The notes beneath the pieces are model-generated. The model was not told where the DNA came from. It saw only the letters and a list, made by a program, of their open reading frames with translations, and did no database searches. Below, one piece after another: positions 16,213 to 24,550 of a stretch of DNA of 54,074 nt. Position 1 is the first letter of the stretch; the number at the start of each line of letters is the position of its first letter. Source of the DNA: Pelotomaculum propionicicum (GTDB lineage Bacteria > Bacillota > Desulfotomaculia > Desulfotomaculales > Pelotomaculaceae); assembly GCF_004369225.1 (NCBI RefSeq), contig NZ_QFFZ01000023.1, forward strand, positions 1 to 54,074. Reading direction: 5' to 3'. The position numbers were made by a program, and so were the translations under genes.

Positions 16213-17244
16213 TTATTTTTTGCCGGCACGAACTTCAATCAATTGGCCGGCAATACTGATGGCAATTTCAGCCGGAGATTCCGCCTTAATATACAAACCA
16301 ATCGGCGAATAGATCCTTTGAATATCGTCTTGCGAAAAATTTTCCTCGACAGCCAGTCTTTTGCACGTCTCCGCTACTTTTGTTTTGCTTCCTATCATGC
16401 CTATATAGGAAGCATCCGTACGTAAAGCCTGTACAAGCACCGTATAATCATGCTTATGTCCTCTAGTCATGATTACGACATAATCTTTTGGATCGATTTG
16501 AACACTTGCCCCGATATTGTTAAAATCGCCCAGATAAGTAGCTTCTGCCTGCGGGAATATTTTTTTATCCGCGAATTCCGGCCGGTCTTCCATAACCACG
16601 CAACGGAACCCGACATGGGCTAATACAGGAACCAGTTCTTGCGCTACATGTCCACCGCCAAATATGCAAACCTTGCCTGCCCGGACTAAAGGTTCTATAT
16701 AATATTTCCTGCCGTTTTTTACAGCCAAAACACTTTTGCTGTCCAGCAACGGCAAGATCTCCTCAGTCTTTATACTTTCGGAACCGAAAAGCCCTTCGCT
16801 TTGTACATATACAGCTAAACTCCATGCCACCTCATCCGTGATATCCGTAATGATCCAGGAATCTAAGTTCAAATCAAAAAGCGTTATAATTTTTTGCAGA
16901 AGAGCGATATTTTTCTCATCTCCGCCTTCAAAATATTGGAAATATACAGTGACATTCCCGCCACAAATCATCCCCAAGTCGGCAACTTGATTCGGTGAAA
17001 GAATAAAACCTTTGGAATAGGATTGTTTGTTGGAAATGACTTCTCTTGCAAGCTGCTGTGATTTATATTCTACGGCTCCGCCGCCTATCGTGCCAAAGGA
17101 TTCTCCATTGGAGCATACAATCATCATTGCTCCCGCGCCTCTCGGCGTTGAGCCGGAGCTGGCAATTATGTTGGCCAATACAACGCTTTGACCTGATGAA
17201 ATTTGTTCATACATTTTCTGAAACAACTCTTTCATTCCACTCAT
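16213..17244 (-). CDS. XdhC/CoxI-family molybdoenzyme maturation factor
   Basis: This 343-aa cytoplasmic protein is an XdhC-type chaperone that prepares the sulfurated molybdenum cofactor for xanthine dehydrogenase-type enzymes. The N-terminal XdhC_CoxI domain has VVLANIIASSGSTPRGAGA and GTIGGGAVEYK. The C-terminal Rossmann domain begins VCIFGGGHVAQELVP near residue 192 and contains VVIMTRGHKHDY and YIGMIGSKTK. Length is typical for a full two-domain protein. No molybdenum hydroxylase gene is in view, so its client is elsewhere. Confidence 0.9.
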   Translation of the reverse strand: MSGMKELFQKMYEQISSGQSVVLANIIASSGSTPRGAGAMMIVCSNGESFGTIGGGAVEYKSQQLAREVISNKQSYSKGFILSPNQVADLGMICGGNVTVYFQYFEGGDEKNIALLQKIITLFDLNLDSWIITDITDEVAWSLAVYVQSEGLFGSESIKTEEILPLLDSKSVLAVKNGRKYYIEPLVRAGKVCIFGGGHVAQELVPVLAHVGFRCVVMEDRPEFADKKIFPQAEATYLGDFNNIGASVQIDPKDYVVIMTRGHKHDYTVLVQALRTDASYIGMIGSKTKVAETCKRLAVEENFSQDDIQRIYSPIGLYIKAESPAEIAISIAGQLIEVRAGKK

Positions 17245-17304
17245 GTCCTTTCGTATATATTTTGCATATATTCTCCAACAGGTTTTCTCCTGGGAATACG
17301 CTGC

Positions 17305-18072
17305 CTAAACAAATTCCAATTCATCCAACTTGGAAATGATCTCCTGATTTCGTTCATAGAACAGCAACTCTTTGTTGTGAGCGAAGTATCGGCTGCAGCC
17401 ATGCCGACTGATGAATTTGGCTGCATATTCATTGATCGTCAATTCAGTTACCAAAATCAGCAATTCCTGTCCCTCGGAAAAGACTTCCTCGCAGAAAACG
17501 AACAGATGATCGAGCCGCTTCCCCGTGAGCTCCGACTCTTTCTTCATATCCGCAACTCGCTGCTCAAAATCTTTCCTGAGCACCTGAAAAGCGGCCGCGC
17601 CGTCCGTCTTTTTGCCGGATTCCAGCAGTTGCTTCATTTCTTCCCCGAGAATCACAATGATCCGGTTCAGCGCGTACAGCTTGCTGTCAGAGAAGAACTT
17701 CGCCTTTTTGCCGGAATCCAGCGCCCCTTTCTGCTGCCGGATCCATCCGTCCAATACCTCAACGGGCTCGGCGGCGGTTTCGAGCATCTCCGCTTTGACA
17801 TTTTTCAGGATACCAAGCAAGTCCAGGATCATATCTTCCTTCTCGATCCTGACGCGCGTCTCTTCCGTTATCTTTTCCAACAGCAGGCCGAGCAAGGCCA
17901 GTCTTTCATCGAACCGTGCCTTCGCGGCACGGTTCTTGATTTCTTCCGTTGCGTTCCCGGACAGGATCTCATCCACCTGATAATCAGATTTGACTTTCCT
18001 TAGCCTGGCCAGTTCCTGTCCGTGCCAATTTCTTTCTTCCCAAGAGCGTGCTTTTCGAAGTTCAGAATACAT
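17305..18072 (-). CDS. Hypothetical helical protein, 255 aa
   Basis: I do not recognise this protein. It is mostly charged and helical, with heptad-like stretches (RFDERLALLGLLLEKITEETRVR and ILKNVKAEMLETAAE), no signal peptide and no membrane segment. One cysteine-containing patch (SRHGCSRYFAHNKELLFYERNQEIISK) near the C-terminus may be a compact module. It runs in the same direction as xdhC, 60 bases upstream of it, and could be cotranscribed with it. Confidence 0.6.
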   Translation of the reverse strand: MYSELRKARSWEERNWHGQELARLRKVKSDYQVDEILSGNATEEIKNRAAKARFDERLALLGLLLEKITEETRVRIEKEDMILDLLGILKNVKAEMLETAAEPVEVLDGWIRQQKGALDSGKKAKFFSDSKLYALNRIIVILGEEMKQLLESGKKTDGAAAFQVLRKDFEQRVADMKKESELTGKRLDHLFVFCEEVFSEGQELLILVTELTINEYAAKFISRHGCSRYFAHNKELLFYERNQEIISKLDELEFV

Positions 18073-18141
18073 ACTGTCAGCATAAACAGGAATTTCATAC
18101 CAGTAATAGATATTCTTAAACCCGCCGTATTTGTTTTTAAC

Positions 18142-18432
18142 TTATACAATGTCAACTAGCCCGTATTCATAAAGTTTTTTAATGATCTCTTGGGCTTTGT
18201 TGACCCCACACTTAAAAGCCGTAGCCACTTCTTTTATGTCCTTGTGATGCGACATATTATCCTCAGGATACTTTTGCCGGTCACACCAGGTGTAAATCAT
18301 CAACCAGGCGGAAAATACTTCAAGCCCCAGCACCTTCATCCAGTGGTCCGCGTGGTGGAAAACCAGTGCCGGTAGTGACAACTCACGCCTGGGCTTATTA
18401 GGCTTTATCTTGAATATCATTTCTTTATCCAT
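18142..18432 (-). CDS. Small winged-helix protein, possibly DnaD/replication-organiser-like
   Basis: This 96-aa protein has a helical N-terminal part (SLPALVFHHADHW) and a C-terminal helix-turn-helix-like segment (IKEVATAFKCGVNKAQEIIKKLYEYGLVDI). Small Firmicute phage and plasmid replisome-organiser N-domains look like this, which suggests a mobile-element remnant. A GGAGG ribosome site precedes the ATG. Function is not assigned. Confidence 0.5.
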   Translation of the reverse strand: MDKEMIFKIKPNKPRRELSLPALVFHHADHWMKVLGLEVFSAWLMIYTWCDRQKYPEDNMSHHKDIKEVATAFKCGVNKAQEIIKKLYEYGLVDIV

Positions 18433-18499
18433 TATTTCCCTCCAATCTAAACTTTTTCACAAACAAAAAACGGCCAGCATTGAAGCCCACCGCAGTGGA

Positions 18500-18528
18500 T
18501 TGCTCCTGCTGACAGGATATGGTATAAT
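18500..18528 (+). promoter_or_regulatory. Promoter of the antitoxin/toxin pair
   Basis: TTGCTC (18500-18505) and TATAAT (18523-18528) are 17 bases apart, followed by a TGAGGTGAT ribosome site and the antitoxin ATG. Confidence 0.6.
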
Positions 18529-18555
18529 ATCATTAAAACATTGAGGTGATACAAC

Positions 18556-18768
18556 ATGGCCATTGAACGCCTGGCTGAAGAAATACGTAAACTAACCCCC
18601 AGTCAGCGTGAAGAACTATTTAAAATGTTTAACGTTCCTGTTCCTGAATATGAAAAAAGAGGCGGTCCAAACGACCCTTTTTCTCGGTTGATTGGAAAGG
18701 TTAATGGTCCTAAAAATGGTTCTCAGCGGTATAAGGAGGATTTATATGGTGGCAAGGACCCCCTCTAA
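18556..18768 (+). CDS. Antitoxin-like partner of the PIN toxin
   Basis: This 70-aa acidic/charged protein has an N-terminal helix typical of antitoxins (MAIERLAEEIRKLTPSQREELFKMF), followed by a flexible tail that would wrap the toxin. The last codons overlap the PIN gene start by 23 bases, the hallmark of coupled antitoxin-toxin pairs. A DNA-binding domain is not obvious, so self-repression is uncertain. Confidence 0.65.
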   Translation: MAIERLAEEIRKLTPSQREELFKMFNVPVPEYEKRGGPNDPFSRLIGKVNGPKNGSQRYKEDLYGGKDPL

Positions 18769-19183
18769 ACTTTTTATCGATTCTGCTGCATTAATTGCTA
18801 TATTTAGCAAAAACGACCAGTACCATGATATTGCCGTTGATTACTATAGTTCTTTAACCAAGAAAACAACACTAATTACAACATTACTTGTAATATCAGA
18901 GACCTATACGTGGTTCAGATACCATGTTAACTATAGAACAGCTATAGAATTCTTAGATGTTATTCAGGATTCCATTGCCTCTAAATGGTTAAATATTATC
19001 TACCCTGATCCAGTTTTGGATACTCAAGCGCAAGTAATCTTGCGCCAATTTCAAGACCAGAAGCTATCATATGTTGACGCAATAAGTTTTGCTGTCGTTG
19101 AAAACATAAAAATAAAAGACGTATTTGGTTTCGACTCTCATTTTCGTATTAAAAAAACAAATGTTTGGCCCCTGGGCTTATAG
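18746..19183 (+). CDS. PIN-domain VapC-like RNase toxin
   Basis: The ATG at 18746 follows a perfect AAGGAGG and gives 145 aa; a longer frame from 18692 lies inside the antitoxin gene. PIN-domain acidic residues are in LFIDSAALIAIF (first Asp), the ISETYTWFRY segment (Glu), LSYVDAISFAV and DVFGFDSHFR (the last two Asp). VapC-type toxins cut tRNA or rRNA. The pair marks the left margin of the accessory island. Confidence 0.82.
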   Translation: MVARTPSKLFIDSAALIAIFSKNDQYHDIAVDYYSSLTKKTTLITTLLVISETYTWFRYHVNYRTAIEFLDVIQDSIASKWLNIIYPDPVLDTQAQVILRQFQDQKLSYVDAISFAVVENIKIKDVFGFDSHFRIKKTNVWPLGL

Positions 19184-19244
19184 TCGATTTTAGCTCGCAG
19201 GGACCACCAGACCGTGCCATTACAGCGTTACCACCTCCTCGGCG

Positions 19245-19296
19245 AAAAAAAAGACTCCTAAGCCTTATCATCCGGAGCTTCGGGGTCTTTATTTTG
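19245..19296. terminator. Bidirectional Rho-independent terminator
   Basis: AAAGACTCC (19250-19258) pairs with GGGGTCTTT (19282-19290). Eight As precede it, which would be Ts for leftward transcription, and TATTTT follows it for rightward transcription from the toxin gene. Confidence 0.6.
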
Positions 19297-19427
19297 GTGT
19301 GCCTGCTGGTGTGCCGATTGGTGTGTCGAGGTGGGGCAACGCCCGAAAACTAAGGGTTCCTTGCGGAACCCTGTCTAGTCCTTCCATGTGATATAAAAAT
19401 GCAAAAAGCCTTGATTGTGACTTTATC

Positions 19428-19559
19428 CATAACTTGGCCACGGCCTAAAGCATAACTTGGCCAAAACGACCCTTTTTGGGGGTCGTTTTTTAGGTCCTCT
19501 TCCTAGCTACCTAGGAGCATAACTTGGCCGGAAGTTCAAAATAGAAGCATAAAGTGGCC
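19428..19559 (+). repeat. Four CATAACTTGGCC-type direct repeats (transposon-end-like)
   Basis: CATAACTTGGCC occurs at 19428, 19451 and 19518, and the variant CATAAAGTGGCC at 19548. The last two are extended: GCCGGAAGTTCAAA and GCCAGGAGTTCAAT. Spaced short repeats of this kind are transposase-binding sites at the ends of IS21-like and Tn7/Tn5053-like elements; the AAAGTGGCCAGG form looks most like an IS21-family end. No IS21 genes are present, so this is a relic or a foreign end. Confidence 0.5.
19465..19491 (+). terminator. Rho-independent terminator inside the repeat block
   Basis: AACGACCC-TTTTTGG-GGGTCGTT is followed by four more Ts. It lies between the second and third short repeat. Confidence 0.65.
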
Positions 19560-19740
19560 AGGAGTTCAATGCCATGTGTCAAACATTAGCCTGTTCCATT
19601 TAATCTTCGAAACCTTGTAACAAATCTCGGAATTGAAAACTTCTGGTAAATTGATTCTCCAATGTCAACACTTTACTGCTTTCAGGCTTACATCCGATGG
19701 TCGTAACACACACCAGGTGGGATAGTTCATCTTCGTGGAG

Positions 19741-20293
19741 TTACTGCAGTGCAGCTTTCTCGAACGCCTGGAGACGGTCACCAAGTCCTGGTGTGTTAAT
19801 GATCCGGATGTGTCGCAAACAAGGCCAGCTTATGAAGGTATAACTGTACGTCACTGCAATTGAACTGCTGCTCAGATGGGGTGTCCTGCTGGCGCAAGAA
19901 CCTCATCGCCTTGTCAAGCGACACAAAGCGCTCAACTAAACCGTCACGCAGGATCTTCTCTGCATGTTCAGGCTCACCTTGATCCGCAGCAAGCAAAACA
20001 GACAACACTTCATCGGTCGGCCTATCCGAAAGAAGCAGCAGCTTCCGACCAAATAGGGAGTTGATGAAGGACGACTTCCCCACCGATACTTGGCCGATAA
20101 CGATCAGCGTGAACGTGGAGGAAACACGGTGGAGGACCCGCTCAAACCAGTCGAGATCGGCTAGAAAAGGGTATCGCGACAGATCAAGCTTTACAGCTAA
20201 TGAGAGTTCGGCGACCTCATAAATCAAGGCTTTTAGCAGTAGTAAATTTGGGTCGCCTGTAAGGATCTCCCAGGCTGGTGTCATGATGGTCAT
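19741..20293 (-). pseudogene. Frameshifted, truncated dynamin-family GTPase
   Basis: The first 165 codons encode a dynamin-like GTPase N-terminus: a helical lead, the P-loop IGQVSVGKSSFINSLFG (G1), and the switch-I PTDEV. The frame then drops into THPDH and stops near 19796. In the neighbouring frame the sequence continues as RIINTPGLGDRLQAFEKAALQ, which contains the family's G3 motif DTPG-like NTPGLGD, then ends in TAA at 19741. So one base was gained or lost near 19805 and the remaining several hundred codons are gone. Bacterial dynamins remodel membranes and some are antiphage proteins. This copy should be dead. Confidence 0.75.
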
Positions 20294-20385
20294 CTACCTC
20301 CTCATATGGCAACAGATCCTACCTCGGTCGTGTTGCTACCTAACGTCAGCATCACTGGCGCTGTTAAGCCCGGTGAATGCGGTTT

Positions 20386-21369
20386 TTAGGCCAGTAATTT
20401 TGCTCCATATCTTAACAAGAACGCTGCAACCTCAGGTCCAACCAAAAGAGCAACTGGTTTACCGCATTCTTCCCTCAATTTGTCCAATGCCTCTTCGACT
20501 ACAGTGGTGACCGAATTAGCCGTCGAGATAATCAATCCCATATTTGCTTCCGGGTAATGCTCAAATGCACGCTTTATATCCTCAACAGTTTTGGTATCCC
20601 AGTGTTCCCCTTTATAGGATTTGACCTGCACAACTAAAAGCGATTGTTTTTCTAAACCAGGAATTGGCAACCCATCTTCAAAGGTTACAAGAATATCAGC
20701 TCCATGGTCGCCTGCACCGCCTTGCCACCGGACATCTATAACACCTGGAACTCTCTTGAATACCTCAGCAACCAAGCATTCAAAATCATAATTTGGGTGA
20801 GTATGATGAATGTGCTGTGTGATATTTAGCAGAAACGGCTGTATTTCATTTGACAAGAATCGAAGATTGGCTTCTGGTGTTCGCTGGGTTGGTGTAAATC
20901 CTTTTTTTAAAGCCTCTAATAATTGATTGAATTCATCTTTCAAATAAATCCGCCACCAACGTCCTTGAAGCTTGAGCCGTGAACGTAGGGCAGGATGAAC
21001 TAAAGCGTCGTTTCTATTAAAAACATAGATGGTATTGGGGTCGACAGGAAACCGATGGTTAAAATCCTCATCCTCAAATTTCCATTGATACTCGCCTGTT
21101 ACTTGTGCAATCGTGCATTTACCCCATTCGGGAACATTGATGTAAACAACATAATCGTCGGATTTAAAATCAAGCAGAAATGACTGATAACAGTCTTTCT
21201 CTTCATCTGACAAGCTGTCCCAGCTAATCGCCTCCACCCTGTGCTTCAGTTTTCTCAGGTCGGCGGATTCAATGTAGCTCCATCCAAATCTCCCCTCTCC
21301 GAGCTTCAATGAAGGCATGATATCAAACCAATCAGAACTGCCCTTTAACGCATAAATCGTAAAGTCCAT
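20386..21369 (-). CDS. Mrr-type restriction endonuclease-like protein
   Basis: This 327-aa protein has an Mrr_cat-type PD-(D/E)xK nuclease at about residues 190-325: DFECLVAEVFKRVPG (first Glu), GDHGADILVTFE (Asp) and VVQVKSYKGEHW (QxK). The remainder, EHYPEANMGLIISTA, is typical of Mrr folds. The N-terminal 190 residues have no clear domain; WGKCTIAQVTGEYQW may be a small barrel that recognises modified DNA. Mrr enzymes cut methylated DNA. It lies 92 bases upstream of the dynamin remnant in the same direction. It is outside the repeat-flanked operon. Confidence 0.8.
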   Translation of the reverse strand: MDFTIYALKGSSDWFDIMPSLKLGEGRFGWSYIESADLRKLKHRVEAISWDSLSDEEKDCYQSFLLDFKSDDYVVYINVPEWGKCTIAQVTGEYQWKFEDEDFNHRFPVDPNTIYVFNRNDALVHPALRSRLKLQGRWWRIYLKDEFNQLLEALKKGFTPTQRTPEANLRFLSNEIQPFLLNITQHIHHTHPNYDFECLVAEVFKRVPGVIDVRWQGGAGDHGADILVTFEDGLPIPGLEKQSLLVVQVKSYKGEHWDTKTVEDIKRAFEHYPEANMGLIISTANSVTTVVEEALDKLREECGKPVALLVGPEVAAFLLRYGAKLLA

Positions 21370-21572
21370 AGCTACCCTCTTTTCTTATTCTCTTATTCGT
21401 AAAGGTTTTGTGCACTAAGCCATTATGAGGCGACTTTTTCATGGTAGTCTAACAATGATTATACTGGTCAGCATAACACCCCGAGCAACCCTATGTTGTC
21501 GACATAAGACGCCGACACACCGGTCAAAGGCTCTACCGTAAACACGCTTTGCGCTTCCATATTCCATCAGCC

Positions 21573-21690
21573 AGGATATTATGCGGATCAATATAAGACA
21601 TTAGATTTGCATACCATTTCTCGGTAAATTATTATGGTTCCTTCTTGTTTTTGCTATAATCAATCGTCACTTTTCGATTGTTTCGACAAC
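21573..21690 (+). repeat. Imperfect ~120-bp direct repeat, left copy
   Basis: This matches 39343-39461 in the same orientation. Shared landmarks in order are CAGG(A/G)TATTAT, CGGATCA, TTAGATT, the AAATTATTAT segment, GTTCCTTCTTGT, TATAAT and TTTCGATTG ... TTCGACAAC. I judge identity by eye at about three quarters. It lies 130 bases past the 3' end of the ATPase remnant. TCGACAA-type motifs inside it are reminiscent of transposase-binding repeats. Confidence 0.75.
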
Positions 21691-21822
21691 CGATCTCTTT
21701 ATTTGGCAATGGCAGCGGCCCGGCTATTGCTTAAAGTGCAAGCGGTGGTTAGGTTATAATCATAGCGCCCAAATATATGTTATGAGGAAATCCAGTTCTC
21801 TGATAGAACGGAAATTCTCTCA

Positions 21823-22494
21823 TCACATCTTATCTTCCTCACCGAAAAGTTCAAATTGTTCTTTAGTAGGTGGATTGGGCAGAAGGCGTCCAAATAGCAT
21901 CTTGGTTTCCGGGTGAGCTTCGAGACGTAGGCAAATAGCCGCTTCCAGATCCTTAGGCGGCTTGCTAGTCGTAGTCACAATATATTGGAAGGGCGCTTTA
22001 TCTTGACCGCCATATTCATTGGTCAAAATCCACATGGATCGCAGGTAGCGACTATAAATGTGCCGGTCGAGGTCGGCCTCGCGGGGGCTGTCGTGTAAAA
22101 GGAAACGCGGATGGTGGCCAATTCCCCGGCATGAACACATCATCGCAGCCACATCAGCCAAAACTAAAGCCAGAGTCTCGACTGCCTCGCCCGACAGACC
22201 AGTCGCCTCCTCGATGTGAAACTGCAGTTCGCCCTTCGGCATGCGAAGGGTTCCGGAGTAGGTGTCTGAAAGCGCATTCTTGATTAAGGCATCATATATT
22301 TCGTTGATGGATTCCAGATGTTTGTGATAGGACTCCTGCAGTCTTCGCAATTCATCATGCTTCCGTTCAATGTTCTCGCGTAGTTCAACGGTGCGGGCGT
22401 TTTCCTAATACAATTGGGTGTTCGGTGTTCGGCCTTCAATCAGGTCAAGGGTTTTTTGAAGCTGCTTCAAAATGTTACTCCCAAAGCGACACAT
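21823..22494 (-). pseudogene. Amber-interrupted paralogue of the ABC ATPase C-terminal half
   Basis: A frame beginning at ATG 22494 (overlapping the end of the upstream ATPase gene) or at a TTG nine codons in, seven bases after GGGAG, reads QLQKTLDLIEGRT and then meets a TAG at 22407-22405. The same frame continues without further stops for 194 codons to 21823. A TTG at 22350 could also start a 175-aa protein. The C-terminal 120 residues parallel the ABC ATPase next door: GEAVETLALVLADV versus GEAVETLSVLLADL, and FLLHDSPREADL versus FLMHDSPREADL (signature, Walker B and D-loop region). There is no Walker A. It is either a decayed duplicate or a real partner made by readthrough or internal start. 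Confidence 0.6.
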
Positions 22495-24538
22495 TCTGAT
22501 TCTGCTGGCGTGGCATGGCTATGTTAGCCCGGAGCAGAAGTTCCTCGGTTCTTGCCGCGTTTAAACGAAGTTTGACGTACTGGTCTGTATTTAGCTCCGG
22601 CGGTGGAGAGGTTGTTGTCGTAATCACATACTGAAAAGGACAAGAGTCTGGTGAGCCGAAGTTTTCCTGAAGATTTGCGACAGCGCGGATAAAACTGCGG
22701 TATAGCCGAATACCGAGATCGGCTTCGCGAGGACTATCGTGCATAAGGAATCCCGGTAAATGCGCCGTTCTAATAACAGAGCTGTAAATCAAGCAACTTA
22801 AATCGGCAAGTAATACGGAGAGCGTTTCAACGGCTTCACCAGTCATTGCTGGACCATGTGTGATTCGAAAGCTCAATTCTCGGTTTTCAAGGCCAACTTT
22901 TCCATCGTAGTTGCCGGATGAAAGCACACAACGCACAATCCCAGAGAAAATCGAATCCAATAGTCCGCGGTTATGGTCGTGCTGCCTTAGAAGTTCGGCC
23001 AGTTCTTTTTCGATTTTGGCGATTTCACTTCCCGTGGTATCGAGTTCTCGGCGCAGTAGGTCAAGTTCTTCGTAACCATCAAGTCGGTCACGTTTCTGTA
23101 TCCAGGCGGCAAGTTCACTATATGTACGCTCTAAATCTCGAAGTAACTCGTGTTGTTCTCGGGTATAGGCTTGCAAGGCGTCACGCTTTTTCAGGGCGCT
23201 TTGTCGCTCCTCGCTAATTAGTTTAATGGACTCTTGAAGGTGTGCCTTCTCCTCGTCAATCCTCCTGCGCTCCTCGACACATCTGGCTTCAGCCTGTTCC
23301 ATTGCACGGGCATCCTGGAGTTCAGTTAATTGCAGGATACGTTGACGTTCTTGAATATACCTGCACTCACGGATCAAAACATCACCAAAAGGACATTTTC
23401 CATCTTTGAACTTTTCTATATTTTTGCGCTGTTCTGCTCGTTTGGATAGGCCGTCATCAAGTTCCAGACTTTTAGCAGTGTCCTGAGCGAAGAGGGCTTC
23501 CAATCTAGCAAGTGTCTCTTCTTGCCGTCGAAAATCTGAACCAAGATCATCAATCTGCATCTGAAGAGCGATAATTTCTTGCTCGGTTTTTTCGAAACTC
23601 TCCTTAAGTTTCTTTCTGACTCTGGCTGTCAATCGCTCTAAATCATCAGGAAACAGAACTCCAGACCGAAAAGGCTGGGAATCAATATCGGCCTCATTTG
23701 GTAAAAGAGACTTCAGGGATTGACGTAGCTGGTAATCATAAAGGTTTACACGGAATTGGGGTTCTCGCCGCTTATCCTCGAGCTCCTTAGTCAACCTATC
23801 CTTTTTCCGCTGAAGTTCCGCAACCCTTTCCTCGCCCTTGAGTTCACCCGGCAAAAAAAGCCCTAGAACCGTCCGCATTAAGAAGAGCGGTCCTGCCTTT
23901 GGAAACCTGAAGGAGGGTGTATCCGCTTCACTGCGTGGAGAGCGCCAGTCATGGATGTTCTGGAAACGCGTTTCCTGATCCCGTGTGCACCAGGCAAGGA
24001 TATGAAGCCACTGAATGAGCTCCCCTGTTTGCACAATCCCGCCTGTTTCAAGCTGGTCAAGCAAGTTCTCCAGGCCAATCTTTTGTGTGTATGATTCCTG
24101 AGTTACAGAGCGCCCACGCTGCATAAGTAAGTCCTCAATAGAGGCGTCCTCCTTGATGTACGACATTCGACCACTGCCGAACGGGCGTCGAACAGCCCAT
24201 CTTTGACCACGAACATGAAGTTCAGCGGCCACGTATCCATTCGGGAATGCACTGCGGATAAGCTCCATAGTAGCCTTTGTTCCAAAGGTCTTTTCTCCAA
24301 GGACGTACCGTAGTAGCCGACAGAAAGTCGTCTTACCAGCGCTGTGCCCTGTGATCTCGGCCGGTGAGCTATCATCTTCTGCCTCTTCCGCCCAAATGAT
24401 GTTCAGTCCACGAGTCAGGGGAACATCCCGAATCACGACGGGATCAGGTGCAATCTGATCGAAGATCACGAGGCGACTCACCCAGACATCCGGTTCAGAT
24501 CGAACGGGCTTTAGGTTGAGCTCCTTGAAAAACTCCAT
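22475..24538 (-). CDS. SMC/RecN-like ABC ATPase (DUF2326-like) of the defence operon
   Basis: This 687-aa protein has a Walker A TGHSAGKTTF at residues 63-72, a long coiled coil at about 230-510 broken by a cysteine pair region (KCPFGDVLIREC, perhaps a zinc hook), and a C-terminal ATPase half with GEAVETLSVLLADL (signature) and GFLMHDSPREADL (Walker B/D-loop). SMC-like ATPases of this size grip DNA ends and often partner with nucleases in defence systems. The start at 24538 lies 12 bases after the methyltransferase stop, with GGAGG upstream. A C-terminal paralogue follows it. The family assignment is by architecture; the residue positions are counted. Confidence 0.8.
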   Translation of the reverse strand: MEFFKELNLKPVRSEPDVWVSRLVIFDQIAPDPVVIRDVPLTRGLNIIWAEEAEDDSSPAEITGHSAGKTTFCRLLRYVLGEKTFGTKATMELIRSAFPNGYVAAELHVRGQRWAVRRPFGSGRMSYIKEDASIEDLLMQRGRSVTQESYTQKIGLENLLDQLETGGIVQTGELIQWLHILAWCTRDQETRFQNIHDWRSPRSEADTPSFRFPKAGPLFLMRTVLGLFLPGELKGEERVAELQRKKDRLTKELEDKRREPQFRVNLYDYQLRQSLKSLLPNEADIDSQPFRSGVLFPDDLERLTARVRKKLKESFEKTEQEIIALQMQIDDLGSDFRRQEETLARLEALFAQDTAKSLELDDGLSKRAEQRKNIEKFKDGKCPFGDVLIRECRYIQERQRILQLTELQDARAMEQAEARCVEERRRIDEEKAHLQESIKLISEERQSALKKRDALQAYTREQHELLRDLERTYSELAAWIQKRDRLDGYEELDLLRRELDTTGSEIAKIEKELAELLRQHDHNRGLLDSIFSGIVRCVLSSGNYDGKVGLENRELSFRITHGPAMTGEAVETLSVLLADLSCLIYSSVIRTAHLPGFLMHDSPREADLGIRLYRSFIRAVANLQENFGSPDSCPFQYVITTTTSPPPELNTDQYVKLRLNAARTEELLLRANIAMPRQQNQNVSLWE

Positions 24539-24550
24539 TTCGTCAGCCTC

